64,000 bases of DNA from CAZDQL01 sp964507325 (GTDB lineage: Bacteria > Planctomycetota > UBA1135 > GCA-002686595), in contig CAZDQL010000002.1 of the NCBI GenBank assembly GCA_964507325.1, positions 1 to 64,000 on the forward strand, given 5' to 3'. Of the stretch, positions 18,861 through 27,604 are shown in pieces. Positions within the stretch are counted from its first letter, which is position 1. Each line of letters opens with the position of its first letter. The translations under genes and the position numbers were made by a program. The notes beneath the pieces are model-generated. The model saw nothing but the letters and a program-made list of their open reading frames with translations, was not told the origin of the DNA and did no database searches.

Positions 18861-20642
18861 ATGCACGCCGTTGACCTGACCATCATCGCGCTCTACTTCG
18901 CGGCCATGATCGTGGTCGGGCTGCGGCTCGCGCGGCGCGGCTCCACCGATCTGGACAGCTACTTCCTCGGCGGCAGACGCATGCCGTGGTGGACGTTGTC
19001 GATGTCGGGCTCGGTGTCGAACTTCGACGTCACCGGCACGATGTGGATCGTGTCGATGATCGTGCTGCTCGGCATGCGCTCGATGTGGATCCACTGGATT
19101 TGGGGCTTCTTGGCCGGCGCGTTCCTGATGGTCTACATGGGGCGCTGGGTGCGGAAGTCGGAGGTGATGACCGGCGCCGAGTGGATGAAGACGCGCTTCG
19201 GCGACGACACCGGCGGCCGTTCGGCGCGCTTCACCTACGCCGCCATGGCGGTGCTGGTGACCGTCTCGGCGATCGCCTACGCCTACCAGGGCATCGGCAA
19301 GTTCATGGCGGTCTACGTGCCGCTGGACGAGTGGATCGATCCGGCCACCACGTGGGGTCGCTTCTTCGTCGAGTACGAAGCGGACGTGATGGCGATCCTC
19401 GTCATCGGGCTGACGACCCTCTACGTCCTCTTCGGCGGCCTGATGAGCGTGGTCGTGACGGACGTCGTCCAGACGATCATCCTGACGGTTGGATCGATCG
19501 TGGTCGGCGCCCTGGCCTGGAGCGCCCTGACGCCGGAAAAGCTGAGCGTGCTGCCGGCGGACTTCCTCTCCTTGGTGCCGAAGTGGCGCCTCGAGTTCGA
19601 CGATCCGAAGGTCTCCGCGGAGTACGGTCTCTTCGGTGCCCTGGTGATCGTGTGGGTCGCCAAGGGACTGCTCTTGAACATCGGCGGTCCGGGCCAGCTC
19701 TACGACTTCCAGCGCTTCGTCGCCGCCCGCAGCCCGCGGGACGCGGCCAAGGTCGGGGCGGCCTGGAGTGTGTTCCTGATCGTCCGCTGGGGCATGGCGA
19801 TGGGGATCGCCCTCTTGGCGCTGTGCGTGATCCCCGGCCAGGAGACGGACCCCGAGCGCGTCATGCCGACGGTGCTGCGCGATCTCCTGCCCATCGGTGT
19901 CCGCGGTCTCGTCATCGCCGGCCTCCTGGCGGCGTTCATGTCCACCTTCAGCTCGACGGTCAACAGCGGCGCTGCCTACATCGTCCGGGACATTTGGCAG
20001 CCGCTGCGGGGCTCCCGCGGCGGCGGGCGGCCGGCGATGCGCGCCAGCTACGTGGCGACCCTCGGTCTGGTCGCCTTCGGCATCGCCGCCGGCGCACGCG
20101 GCGAGTCGATCCACCAGGTGTGGCAGTGGATGATGATGGCGTTGACCGGCGGCCTGGTGATACCGAACGTGCTGCGCTGGCACTGGTGGCGGCTCAACGG
20201 CTGGGGCTTCACGATCGGCTCGCTGGCGGGGGCGCTCCCGGCGTTCCTGCTCCTGCTGCCCGACCCCTACGTGCCCGCCTTGATGCGGGCCCCCTACGGC
20301 TCCTTCCCGGTGATCGTCGCCTGTTCCTGCGCCGGCTGCGTGCTGGGCTCGCTCGCCACGCGGCCGACGGACCGCGCGTTGCTCTCCACCTTCTACCGCA
20401 AGATCAAGCCCTTCGGGATCTGGGGAGGGCTGGGCATCTCGGTCGAGCGTCAGGCGGTCGATCGCCTGCCGCTCATCTCCTTGAACGTGGTGCTCGCGGG
20501 TGCCGCGATCGTCGGCTGCTACCTCACCCCGATGTTCCTCGTCGGGCACTGGTACGGCCGAGCGGGGATCAGCTTCCTGATCGCCCTGGTCGCCGGAGTG
20601 ACGCTCTTCTTCACCTGGTATCGGCGGCTACCGCGGGAGTGA
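18861..20642 (+). CDS. Sodium:solute symporter (SSS family)
   Basis: This membrane transporter has 593 residues and about 13-14 transmembrane helices. The N-terminal region matches SSS proteins: a first helix (LTIIALYFAAMIVVGL), then SYFLGGRRMPWWTLSMSGSVSNF, with the sodium-site helix containing the S-N pair. A later helix, FMSTFSSTVNSGAAYIVRDIW, matches the Ser-rich sodium-binding helix 8. The ATG at 18861 has a weak AGGA upstream. The gene is head-to-head with the secreted alpha-mannosidase, so a sugar or sugar acid is a plausible substrate, though this is inferred from position only. Confidence 0.9.
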   Translation: MHAVDLTIIALYFAAMIVVGLRLARRGSTDLDSYFLGGRRMPWWTLSMSGSVSNFDVTGTMWIVSMIVLLGMRSMWIHWIWGFLAGAFLMVYMGRWVRKSEVMTGAEWMKTRFGDDTGGRSARFTYAAMAVLVTVSAIAYAYQGIGKFMAVYVPLDEWIDPATTWGRFFVEYEADVMAILVIGLTTLYVLFGGLMSVVVTDVVQTIILTVGSIVVGALAWSALTPEKLSVLPADFLSLVPKWRLEFDDPKVSAEYGLFGALVIVWVAKGLLLNIGGPGQLYDFQRFVAARSPRDAAKVGAAWSVFLIVRWGMAMGIALLALCVIPGQETDPERVMPTVLRDLLPIGVRGLVIAGLLAAFMSTFSSTVNSGAAYIVRDIWQPLRGSRGGGRPAMRASYVATLGLVAFGIAAGARGESIHQVWQWMMMALTGGLVIPNVLRWHWWRLNGWGFTIGSLAGALPAFLLLLPDPYVPALMRAPYGSFPVIVACSCAGCVLGSLATRPTDRALLSTFYRKIKPFGIWGGLGISVERQAVDRLPLISLNVVLAGAAIVGCYLTPMFLVGHWYGRAGISFLIALVAGVTLFFTWYRRLPRE

Positions 20643-20651
20643 GCGGCGCCT

Positions 20652-23600
20652 TCAGCGCCACCGCCACCGCACGGTCACCGAGACATCCTCCTCGCCGACC
20701 TCGAACCCCGCAGGGTCGAAGGCGAAGGCGTCGGGGAAGGCGCGCAGCTCGTACCGGCCCGGGGCGAGCCCGCCCACGCGGATGGCGCCGGGGCCGTCCG
20801 CATCCAGGAGCCGGTCGATGAGGCCCGGCTCCAGGCACCAGAGGTGCACCCCCCTGAGGCGCCAGTTCGAGGGGCCCCCTGGGCCTGGGAAGGGGCCTCG
20901 GATGGAGTCGCGCTCTGACTCGGCGAGCAGGAACATCACGTGCCCGGCGATCTCCTCGCGCGTCATCGGGGGATCGAAGGTCACCGTCGCCGTGACGCCG
21001 CGCTCGAGCTCCACGCGGAGGGGCTCACCACCGCCGGCGCGGACGGTGAGGGCCTGGAGCTCGCGCGCGACGTACCCCTCTTCCGTGCCACGGATCACCA
21101 GATCCACGGGGCCCAGGGGCAGCTCCAGCACCACCCGGCCCTCGGAGTCCGGCCTGCCGCCCACACTCCGATAGGCGTCCTCCCCGCTCCGCAGCCAGCC
21201 GAAGCGCGCAGAGCCCCCGCCGAGCCGCGTGACCGGCGTGCCGGTGACGGCATCGACGAGCTGCAACTCGAGTTCGCCGAGCAGGGGCAGCTCGAAGTCG
21301 ACTCCGCGCGCTCCCGCGGCCACGTCCAGGCGCTCCTCGGTGACAGGACCGTGGTAGGCCGTGAGGTCGTAGATCTGCTCCTCCTCCTCGACCTCGATCG
21401 AGTAGCGGCCCTCGGAGTCGCTCACAGCTCCACCCCCCCGGAGGTAATCGCCCTCGACCTTGGCGGTAACCGTCACGCCCGGCAAGGGCTCGCCCGACGG
21501 GTCGGTGATCCGGCCGGAGATGGTGTGGACCTCCACCTCCCACACGAAGTCCCGCCGGTACTCCCCACCCTCCTCCGCCGTGAACGCGATCTCGTCGGCG
21601 ACGGGGCGGTTCGCGAACGTCCGCAGCTGCAGCCGGACCTCTCCCGGGGGAACGCGCAGCTCGTACTCCGCCTCGCCCTGGAGGTGGATGCGGCCGACGC
21701 GGTTGCCCGTGGCGTCAAAGGCCAGCACCCCCCCTCCACGGCACCCCTCCAGCCATGGCTCGCCGTTGCACACCGCTCGCCCCCGGACCACCGCGCCCCG
21801 GTGGAGCTGGATCGACAGGGTCGCGCGGCTGCCGGGGGTGTCGAGGTGCAGGGGCCCCCTCCTCTCCGCGGCGTGCTCAGGGAGGGAAACGGTCACGAAG
21901 TAGGGCGCCTCGCTGGGTAGGACCTCCAGGGCGAAGCGACCCTGCTCATCGCCCTTCGTCCGACCTCTCCCGCCATCGTGCCAGCACTGCCCGGGGAGGC
22001 CCTGGGCCAGGCGTTCCTCCGAGGTCAGCTGCCGGCCTCCAGCGGCGCGCCTCTCGTGTTCGGGCTGGACCAGCGCCTGGAGGGACGCACCGTCGGAGCC
22101 GAGCACCGTTCCCTCGATCCACGCCCAACGCAAGAGAGCGATGCGCGGGGCGACCTCCGTCGCACCGGCGACCTCCCAGGTCCAGCGGAAGGGGGAGTAG
22201 CCCTCGGCGCGCACCTCGAGCTGCAGCTCCCCCCCCTCGATGGCGCGCACCACCGCGTGGCCCCCTTCGTCGGTGCGCGCGAACGCCTCCCTGCTCCCGC
22301 GCCGGTGCAGGAGCTCCGCCCCGACGACCGGCGCCCCCGTCTCACCGTCGACCACCTGCAGCGGGACCTCGAGTCCGCGAGAGAGGGCGAAGTCGAGCCG
22401 CATCTCGGAGCACCCGCGCAGGTCGAGCTCGCGCGTCTCCTCGGCGTGGTCCGGCGCCGACGCGAACAGGTCGACGTCCCGGTCGGCGACGATCCCCCGC
22501 AGGCGGTAGGCACCGGCGGCGTCGCAGGTCGTCTTCTCCAAGCGGGTCGCCACGCTGGCGCCGGCGAGGGGGAGGCCGGTCTCCGCGTCGGTCACGACAC
22601 CGAAGACCTCCGCCACCGGCTCGAGCACGAGCTCGATCGCGCGCTCGGGGACGAACTCCCCCTCGGTTCTCGGCGCGTACCCCAGAGCCTGGGCGTAGAT
22701 CAGGATCTCGCGCCCGCGGTCGATCGGCGCCACGACGCGGAAGCGGCCCTCGGCGTCACTTGCGCCGGTGGCGATCGGCTCCCGATCCCGCCACCCAGGT
22801 TCCGAGAGGTACAGGGCGAGGGTCGCGCCGACGATGTGGCGCCCGTCGGGGCCGCGCACGAGGCCGTGGTAGGTGGCGGTGATCCCGGGAGTGGCCACCT
22901 CTCGCGTGGAGACGGAGGCGTCCGCCCCGGCCTTGACGGTCGCCTCGGCAGCGTCATCCCCGAGGGATTCGATCTCGTCGTCGCCGACCGCTACCGGAGA
23001 CGTCGGCTGCTCCAGCGCGGAAGGCGAGGGATCGCGCCAGGCGAGCCAGCCGACGGCGGTCAGAGCGGAGAGGAGGACGGCGAGGGCGAGCTTGGTCTGC
23101 AGCGTCATGGCGAGGGCTCCCAGGGTGGACGTGCCGAGGGCGGTGGCCGCGCCCTGTGGCGCGGAGGAGAGTGGGAGCAGGAGCGACACCCAGGCGCGCC
23201 GGTCGCCACCGAAGCGGTCGTCGAGAAGCCGGCGGAGCTGCTCGAGGCCGCGCTTCAAGCGACTGCGCACCGTGCCGCCGGGAACGCCCTGCTGCCGCGC
23301 GATCTCCTGCGGCGAGCGGTCCTGCCAGTAGCGCAGGAGGAGGGTCGAGCGGTAGGGCTCCTCGAGGGTGAGGACCGCGGCCACGAGCTCGCGCTGGAGC
23401 TCCGCCTGTTGGACCAGCTCCGCGGTGGAGGGCAGCGCCTCGGCGCGCGCCGCGGCGGCATCGCGCCGGGCCCTGCGCGCCTCGCCCCGCCGCGCGGAGC
23501 GGATCGCATCCCGGACGCGACGCGCGAGCCACCCGGCGGGGTCGCGTCCCCGGCCCGGCGGCCGGCGCAGCGCCGCGAGCCAGGCCTCCTGCACCGCGTC

Positions 23601-23705
23601 GTCGGCGCGGTCGGGGTCGCGGACTAGGTGCCCCGCGATCCGCCGCGCCCACCCGGCGTGGGCCAGGAGTGCTTCGGCGTCGGTCCGGAGGGTGGGCTCG
23701 TCCAT
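20652..23705 (-). CDS. ECF sigma factor fused to a transmembrane segment and Ig-like surface domains
   Basis: This is a 1017-residue fusion. Residues about 10-75 are sigma region 2 (DPDRADDAVQEAWLAALRRP) and about 105-158 are region 4 (LEEPYRSTLLLRYWQDRSPQEI then VPGGTVRSRLKRGLEQL, a helix-turn-helix). A hydrophobic helix at about 203-222 (TKLALAVLLSALTAVGWLAW) follows. The remaining ~790 residues are exported-looking beta modules of the carboxypeptidase-regulatory-like type, with repeats such as TYHGLVRGPDGRHIVGATLA, EVFGVVTDAETGLPLAGASV and HTISGRITDPSGEPLPGVTV. The layout predicts a membrane-tethered sigma factor whose surface part senses something and must be released by proteolysis. Related fusions are known in planctomycetes. 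A TAGGTT hexamer lies 8 nt before the ATG. Confidence 0.88.
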   Translation of the reverse strand: MDEPTLRTDAEALLAHAGWARRIAGHLVRDPDRADDAVQEAWLAALRRPPGRGRDPAGWLARRVRDAIRSARRGEARRARRDAAAARAEALPSTAELVQQAELQRELVAAVLTLEEPYRSTLLLRYWQDRSPQEIARQQGVPGGTVRSRLKRGLEQLRRLLDDRFGGDRRAWVSLLLPLSSAPQGAATALGTSTLGALAMTLQTKLALAVLLSALTAVGWLAWRDPSPSALEQPTSPVAVGDDEIESLGDDAAEATVKAGADASVSTREVATPGITATYHGLVRGPDGRHIVGATLALYLSEPGWRDREPIATGASDAEGRFRVVAPIDRGREILIYAQALGYAPRTEGEFVPERAIELVLEPVAEVFGVVTDAETGLPLAGASVATRLEKTTCDAAGAYRLRGIVADRDVDLFASAPDHAEETRELDLRGCSEMRLDFALSRGLEVPLQVVDGETGAPVVGAELLHRRGSREAFARTDEGGHAVVRAIEGGELQLEVRAEGYSPFRWTWEVAGATEVAPRIALLRWAWIEGTVLGSDGASLQALVQPEHERRAAGGRQLTSEERLAQGLPGQCWHDGGRGRTKGDEQGRFALEVLPSEAPYFVTVSLPEHAAERRGPLHLDTPGSRATLSIQLHRGAVVRGRAVCNGEPWLEGCRGGGVLAFDATGNRVGRIHLQGEAEYELRVPPGEVRLQLRTFANRPVADEIAFTAEEGGEYRRDFVWEVEVHTISGRITDPSGEPLPGVTVTAKVEGDYLRGGGAVSDSEGRYSIEVEEEEQIYDLTAYHGPVTEERLDVAAGARGVDFELPLLGELELQLVDAVTGTPVTRLGGGSARFGWLRSGEDAYRSVGGRPDSEGRVVLELPLGPVDLVIRGTEEGYVARELQALTVRAGGGEPLRVELERGVTATVTFDPPMTREEIAGHVMFLLAESERDSIRGPFPGPGGPSNWRLRGVHLWCLEPGLIDRLLDADGPGAIRVGGLAPGRYELRAFPDAFAFDPAGFEVGEEDVSVTVRWRWR

Positions 23706-23713
23706 GCTCTTCC

Positions 23714-23719
23714 AACCTA
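23714..23719 (-). promoter_or_regulatory. Putative -10 element for the sigma-sensor fusion gene
   Basis: TAGGTT on the minus strand is separated by 8 nt from the ATG at 23705. This implies a leader of 0-2 nt. Confidence 0.4.
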
Positions 23720-23798
23720 CAGGACCACTGCGCGGGGCAGCGTTGCAGGCAACCGAGCGCCGCGTGCGATTCGGGGCGGGCCGAGCCGGGCTCCGCTC

Positions 23799-24983
23799 TC
23801 AGGAGCCCTCGACCGAGGCGCAGGCCTCCAGGATCCCGTCCAGGGGCCTCAGCGCCGCCTCCCAGGTGTAGTTCTCCACCACGAAGCGCCGAGCCGCGGC
23901 CCCCATCTCGCGGGCGCGCTCGGGATCCCGCAAGAGCTCGATCACCGCCTGGGCCTGCGCCTCGGGCTCGTCGCGCACCAGGTAGTCGCGCTCCCCCTCG
24001 CCGCCCACCCCTTGCGTGGCGGTGGTGGTTCCGACCAGCGGCAGGCCCATCGCCATCGCCTCCAGCACCTTGTTCTGGATCCCCCGCGCGATGCGCAGCG
24101 GCGCCACCACCACGGCGGCACGGCGCAGCCATTCGCGGGTGTCGTCGACGAAGCCGGTGACGGTCACGCCGCGCTGCTCGGCGAGGCGCTTCACCTCGGC
24201 GCTGGGATGGGCGCCGACGATAGAGAAGTGCACACCGGGGAACGCCTTGCGCACGTGGGGCAGGACCTCTTCCACAAAAAAGACGCAGCCGTCGACGTTG
24301 GGGTAGTAGTCCATCACCCCGGTGAAGACCAGATGCCCCTCCTCCGTCGTGTCGGGGGAGGGGGCGAAGAACTCCAGGTCCACCCCGTTGCGCATCACCG
24401 TGGAGGGGCGGCCGGGGATCTGCTCCTGGAAGATGCGCTCCTCCAGGGGGGTGCAGAAGACGTTGGTCACCGTCGCCGCCGCCAGGCGGCGCTCGTAGTC
24501 GAGCAGGCGGCGCCACTCGCGGCGGTAGACGGCACTCATCGGCCAGCGCGTGCGCCCGGCGTACTGGTGCCACTTGTCGGAGTCGAGCTCGGCGAAGTGC
24601 ATCGCCCACGGGATGCCGTGGGGCAGGAGGTAGGCGCCCATCGACGAGGAGTAGGCGTAGCCCGCGTCCATGGAACGGATGCGCACTTCGACCTCCTCCG
24701 CCAGCTGGCGGGAGCCGTAGACCCCCAGGGTGAGGGGCTTCTTCGTCAAGAGCAGCGGCAGGGACGCGAGCTTCGCCCGCCGCAGGTCGAGGGGCACGTC
24801 CACCGTCTCGATCCCCATCCCCCTGAGCTCCTGCGCCGCCGCTCGGTCGGCGTCGTCGTGGGCGAAGGCGATCACCGTCACCTGGTGGTCGCGGTGCAGG
24901 CGCTTGACGATCTGCCAGGTGGTGATCTTGTCCCCGCGGTTGGGGGGGTAGGGGACGCGCTGGGAGAGGAAGAGGACTTTCAC
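23799..24983 (-). CDS. Glycosyltransferase, family 4-like (TIGR03087-type)
   Basis: The product has 394 residues. I chose the GTG at 24983 (VKVLFLSQRVPYPPNRGDK) because it gives the typical GT-B N-terminus and avoids overlap with the upstream gene. The N-terminal lobe carries the glycine-rich PPNRGDKITTWQI segment. The C-terminal lobe has VVAPLRIARGIQNKVLEAMAMGLPLVGT, the nucleotide-sugar-binding E-x7-E region of GT4. The overall pattern is that of the sugar transferases linked to PEP-CTERM/exosortase systems (TIGR03087), which build exopolysaccharide. No exosortase or PEP-CTERM protein is seen in this window, so that link is only by family. A TAGAGT hexamer 16 nt before the GTG may give it its own promoter. 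Confidence 0.88.
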   Translation of the reverse strand: MKVLFLSQRVPYPPNRGDKITTWQIVKRLHRDHQVTVIAFAHDDADRAAAQELRGMGIETVDVPLDLRRAKLASLPLLLTKKPLTLGVYGSRQLAEEVEVRIRSMDAGYAYSSSMGAYLLPHGIPWAMHFAELDSDKWHQYAGRTRWPMSAVYRREWRRLLDYERRLAAATVTNVFCTPLEERIFQEQIPGRPSTVMRNGVDLEFFAPSPDTTEEGHLVFTGVMDYYPNVDGCVFFVEEVLPHVRKAFPGVHFSIVGAHPSAEVKRLAEQRGVTVTGFVDDTREWLRRAAVVVAPLRIARGIQNKVLEAMAMGLPLVGTTTATQGVGGEGERDYLVRDEPEAQAQAVIELLRDPERAREMGAAARRFVVENYTWEAALRPLDGILEACASVEGS

Positions 24984-25002
24984 GGATCTTCGAATGCGGA
25001 CT

Positions 25003-26499
25003 CTAGTGTGCTGCGCCCCCGAGCACCACACGACCGTGGGGCAGGGCGAACACCACCCTGCGGCCTCGCAGCAGGCCCGCGCCCACGTTCCCCGCCAGGT
25101 CCTCCCGCGCCAGCCCCCCCCGGGAGTAGCGCAGCAGGGTCACCGGGATCCGCGCGAAGCGCTGACCCAGGAGCTCCAGCCACTCCAGGGGGGCCAGGTC
25201 TCCGAGGGCGTCCCCCTCGAGGCCGCGGACGCGCACCGTGCGCAGGTCCTCGCGCCCGCGAGCGAGGCCGAGGCGCTGGACGGTGGGGCCGTGGAAGGTC
25301 ACCGTGTCGTCGGAGCCGGTGTCGAGGCGGAACCACCCGCGGTGGCTGGGGGCGAAGGAACCCTCGACGCAGGGCACGTTGCCGTCGAAGCGGACCGGGG
25401 TCGCCCCCGGCGGCGCCGTCCAGCGGGCCGGGTCGAAGAGCCGCGCCCGGCCGGCGCGCAGATCCAGCTCGATCACGCAGCGCGCCAGGAGGTCCGCCCC
25501 CAGGAGCCCGACCACCGGGGCCCCGATCGCCTCCGAGAGCCGCGCGCCGTCCACCTCGATCCAGGGCAGCCCGCTGACCGTCAGGGGTCCCAAGGTCACC
25601 TCGCCGCCGCGGCGCAGGTCGCGCGCCCCGCGTCCCGCGGCACCCACCAGGGTGGCGCTGCACAGTCGCGGCCAGTGCAGCGCGTCGGCGAGGGTCGCGT
25701 CGAGCGCGCTCGCGCCCGCCCCGGAGTCGAGGAGCATCCAACCCACCTCCCGTCCGTCGAGGCGTGGGCGCAGGAAGAGGCGCCCGCCGGTCAGACGCGC
25801 CTCCAGCTCCCCGGAGAGGGTCCCGTCGAAGCGCGTGTCGTCGGGCGCAGCGGGGGGGGCGAAGAGCGACGGATCCATTGCCGCGAGCGCGCGCACCTCC
25901 GTCACGCGCCAGACGGCGGCTGGACCCGACGAGCCGCTGGCCACCACTTCGTGGGCCTGGGGCCGATCCAGAACGGCGCGCCACTTCCCGAGCTCCAGGG
26001 TGCGCGTCCCGCTCGGATCGGCGAGCTCGAGGGCCCGCGGCAGCCCGTTCTCCGGATCGAGGCGCAGGCGTGCTTCCTCCCGGCCACCCGGCATGGAGAG
26101 GGCCAGGCCGTGCGGCGCCCCCGTCGCCTGCAACCGGTCCCACGCCCCCGCCAGGACCCAGCCTTCGACCAACACCCGCTCGCGCTCCCCGAGGTGGACC
26201 TCGCGCGCGATGCCGTCCAGGCCCTGGGCCCACACCCGCGCCCCGTCGAAGCCACTTCCGCGGGGGAGCCCCCCCTCGGTGCGCCGCGCGAAGCGACCGT
26301 CGGCGGAGTAGTGCTCCACGAAGGAGCCCTCGCCGGTGCCGTCCCGGAAGACTCCGCGCACGACCCAGCAGCCGGCGCGCGATTGCTCCTGCAGACGCCT
26401 CAGCGCGTCACGCCCCGCGGCGCGTTCGGCGGCGTTGGGGAATCCCGCGCAGGCCACCAGCGGCGCGAGCGCGAGGAGGGGGACGAGCAGGGAGCGCAT
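25003..26499 (-). CDS. Lipoprotein with two retropepsin-like aspartyl protease domains
   Basis: The product has 498 residues. The N-terminus (MRSLLVPLLALAPLVACAG) ends in the lipobox LVAC, so it is probably a lipoprotein. After an N-terminal domain of about 210 residues come two retropepsin-like lobes in one chain. The first has LLDSGAGASALDATLADAL at about 255 and the second RLDTGSDDTVTFHGPTVQ at about 390. Both keep the Asp-Ser/Thr-Gly catalytic triplet, so an intramolecular two-lobed active site is possible. Bacterial proteins of this fold have mostly unknown substrates. The stop-to-start gap with prmA upstream is 4 nt, so the genes are probably co-transcribed. Confidence 0.85.
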   Translation of the reverse strand: MRSLLVPLLALAPLVACAGFPNAAERAAGRDALRRLQEQSRAGCWVVRGVFRDGTGEGSFVEHYSADGRFARRTEGGLPRGSGFDGARVWAQGLDGIAREVHLGERERVLVEGWVLAGAWDRLQATGAPHGLALSMPGGREEARLRLDPENGLPRALELADPSGTRTLELGKWRAVLDRPQAHEVVASGSSGPAAVWRVTEVRALAAMDPSLFAPPAAPDDTRFDGTLSGELEARLTGGRLFLRPRLDGREVGWMLLDSGAGASALDATLADALHWPRLCSATLVGAAGRGARDLRRGGEVTLGPLTVSGLPWIEVDGARLSEAIGAPVVGLLGADLLARCVIELDLRAGRARLFDPARWTAPPGATPVRFDGNVPCVEGSFAPSHRGWFRLDTGSDDTVTFHGPTVQRLGLARGREDLRTVRVRGLEGDALGDLAPLEWLELLGQRFARIPVTLLRYSRGGLAREDLAGNVGAGLLRGRRVVFALPHGRVVLGGAAH

Positions 26500-26503
26500 C
26501 GTT

Positions 26504-27421
26504 CTACTCCCGCCCTCCGACGAAGGTGTGCCAGCGTCCGCGGCGTCGCTCTTGATCGACGACCAGCCCCGCCCCTTCGATCGCCGCCAGCGTCGCGTCG
26601 CGGTGGTCGGTGGCGCAACCGCTGAAGGCGAACCAGCCCCGCGGCGTCAGGCGAGCGGCGAGCTCGCCGGCCTGGGCCTGGATCACGTCGGCGTAGATGT
26701 TGGCCAGCACGACGTCGAAGTTACGGTCGACCTCCTCCAGGCTTTCGAACCCACCGCAGCGGAAGGTGCAGCGCGCCGCCTGCCCGTTGGCCGCCGCCAG
26801 GTCCTCGCCGTAGGTGCGGCTGGTGGGGTCCACGTCGAAACCGAGGACCTCCCGAGCGCCGAGCAGGGCGGCGGTCACCGTCAGGATGCCGCTACCCGTC
26901 CCGGCGTCGAGCACCCGCTCCCCGCCGCGCATGCGCTCCAGGAGCGCCCGCAGACAGGCGCGGGTGGTCGCGTGGCGTCCCGAACCGAAGGCCCCGCCGG
27001 GCTCGAGGATCAGTCGCGTCTCCCCGCTGCGCAGGCTCCCCTCCCACCACGGGGGCGCGACCACCAGGCGACCCAGTCGGAAGGGGCGCCACACCTTGCG
27101 CCAGGAGCGGGCGTAGTCCTCGGGAGGCAGGGGCTTGAAGAGGGGGGTGAGGTCGACGAGCTCCTCCGCTCCGCTCACCTGCGCCAGGCCCGCCAGCGCC
27201 AGCGCGATCCTGCGGCGCAGCTCCGGCGTGTCCTGGCCGCTCTCGACGTAGGCGCGCAGCGCCTCGCGACCCGGGGGGGCGGGCCTCTGTCCGATCGAGG
27301 CGTTGCCGACGGAGACCGAGGTGCAGTGCTCCAGTGCCAGCGCTTCCGCCACCAGCTCGTGCCAGCCGAGCGGCACGTCGACGCGGATCTCGGTCCAGCT
27401 CACCGGGGCGGGTCTGGTCAT
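26504..27421 (-). CDS. prmA: Ribosomal protein L11 methyltransferase
   Basis: This 305-residue SAM-dependent methyltransferase modifies ribosomal protein L11. The N-terminal domain (WTEIRVDVPLGWHELVAEAL) is followed by the catalytic core. That core contains LILEPGGAFGSGRHATTRACL, the SAM loop VLDAGTGSGILTVTAALLGA, the acidic FDVDPTS and the motif DVVLANIYADVI, all PrmA hallmarks. Length fits the family. There is no Shine-Dalgarno sequence. The start codon sits one nucleotide beyond the 181-nt palindrome at 27423-27603, so hairpin formation could control its translation. A GTG six codons in is an alternative start. Confidence 0.95.
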   Translation of the reverse strand: MTRPAPVSWTEIRVDVPLGWHELVAEALALEHCTSVSVGNASIGQRPAPPGREALRAYVESGQDTPELRRRIALALAGLAQVSGAEELVDLTPLFKPLPPEDYARSWRKVWRPFRLGRLVVAPPWWEGSLRSGETRLILEPGGAFGSGRHATTRACLRALLERMRGGERVLDAGTGSGILTVTAALLGAREVLGFDVDPTSRTYGEDLAAANGQAARCTFRCGGFESLEEVDRNFDVVLANIYADVIQAQAGELAARLTPRGWFAFSGCATDHRDATLAAIEGAGLVVDQERRRGRWHTFVGGRE

Positions 27422-27422
27422 T

Positions 27423-27603
27423 AGCCCGAATTATTCATGAGCGCCCACCCCAGCACACCCCAAGTCCGCCATGGCGCACGAGTCGGCGCCGCTCGGTGCT
27501 CGACGGGGCGCAGAGGCCCCGCCTGCGCGCCGAGCCACGCCAACCCGCGCACCACGGCGAACTTGGGGTGCACTGGGGTGGACGCTCATGAACAACTCGG
27601 GCT
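27423..27603 (-). repeat. 181-nt near-perfect palindrome filling the dinG-prmA gap
   Basis: Arms 27423-27489 and 27537-27603 are complementary. In the outer 67 bp there are 12 differences between the arms, and every one becomes a G-U wobble in RNA from the minus strand, while on the plus strand they would be A-C clashes. The centre (about 27505-27520) makes its own GGGGC/GCCCC tip. The element ends one nucleotide from the DinG-like stop codon and one nucleotide from the prmA ATG. It is a likely RNA hairpin: processing site, attenuator or palindromic mobile unit. No other copy was seen in the window. Confidence 0.8.
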
Positions 27604-27604
27604 T

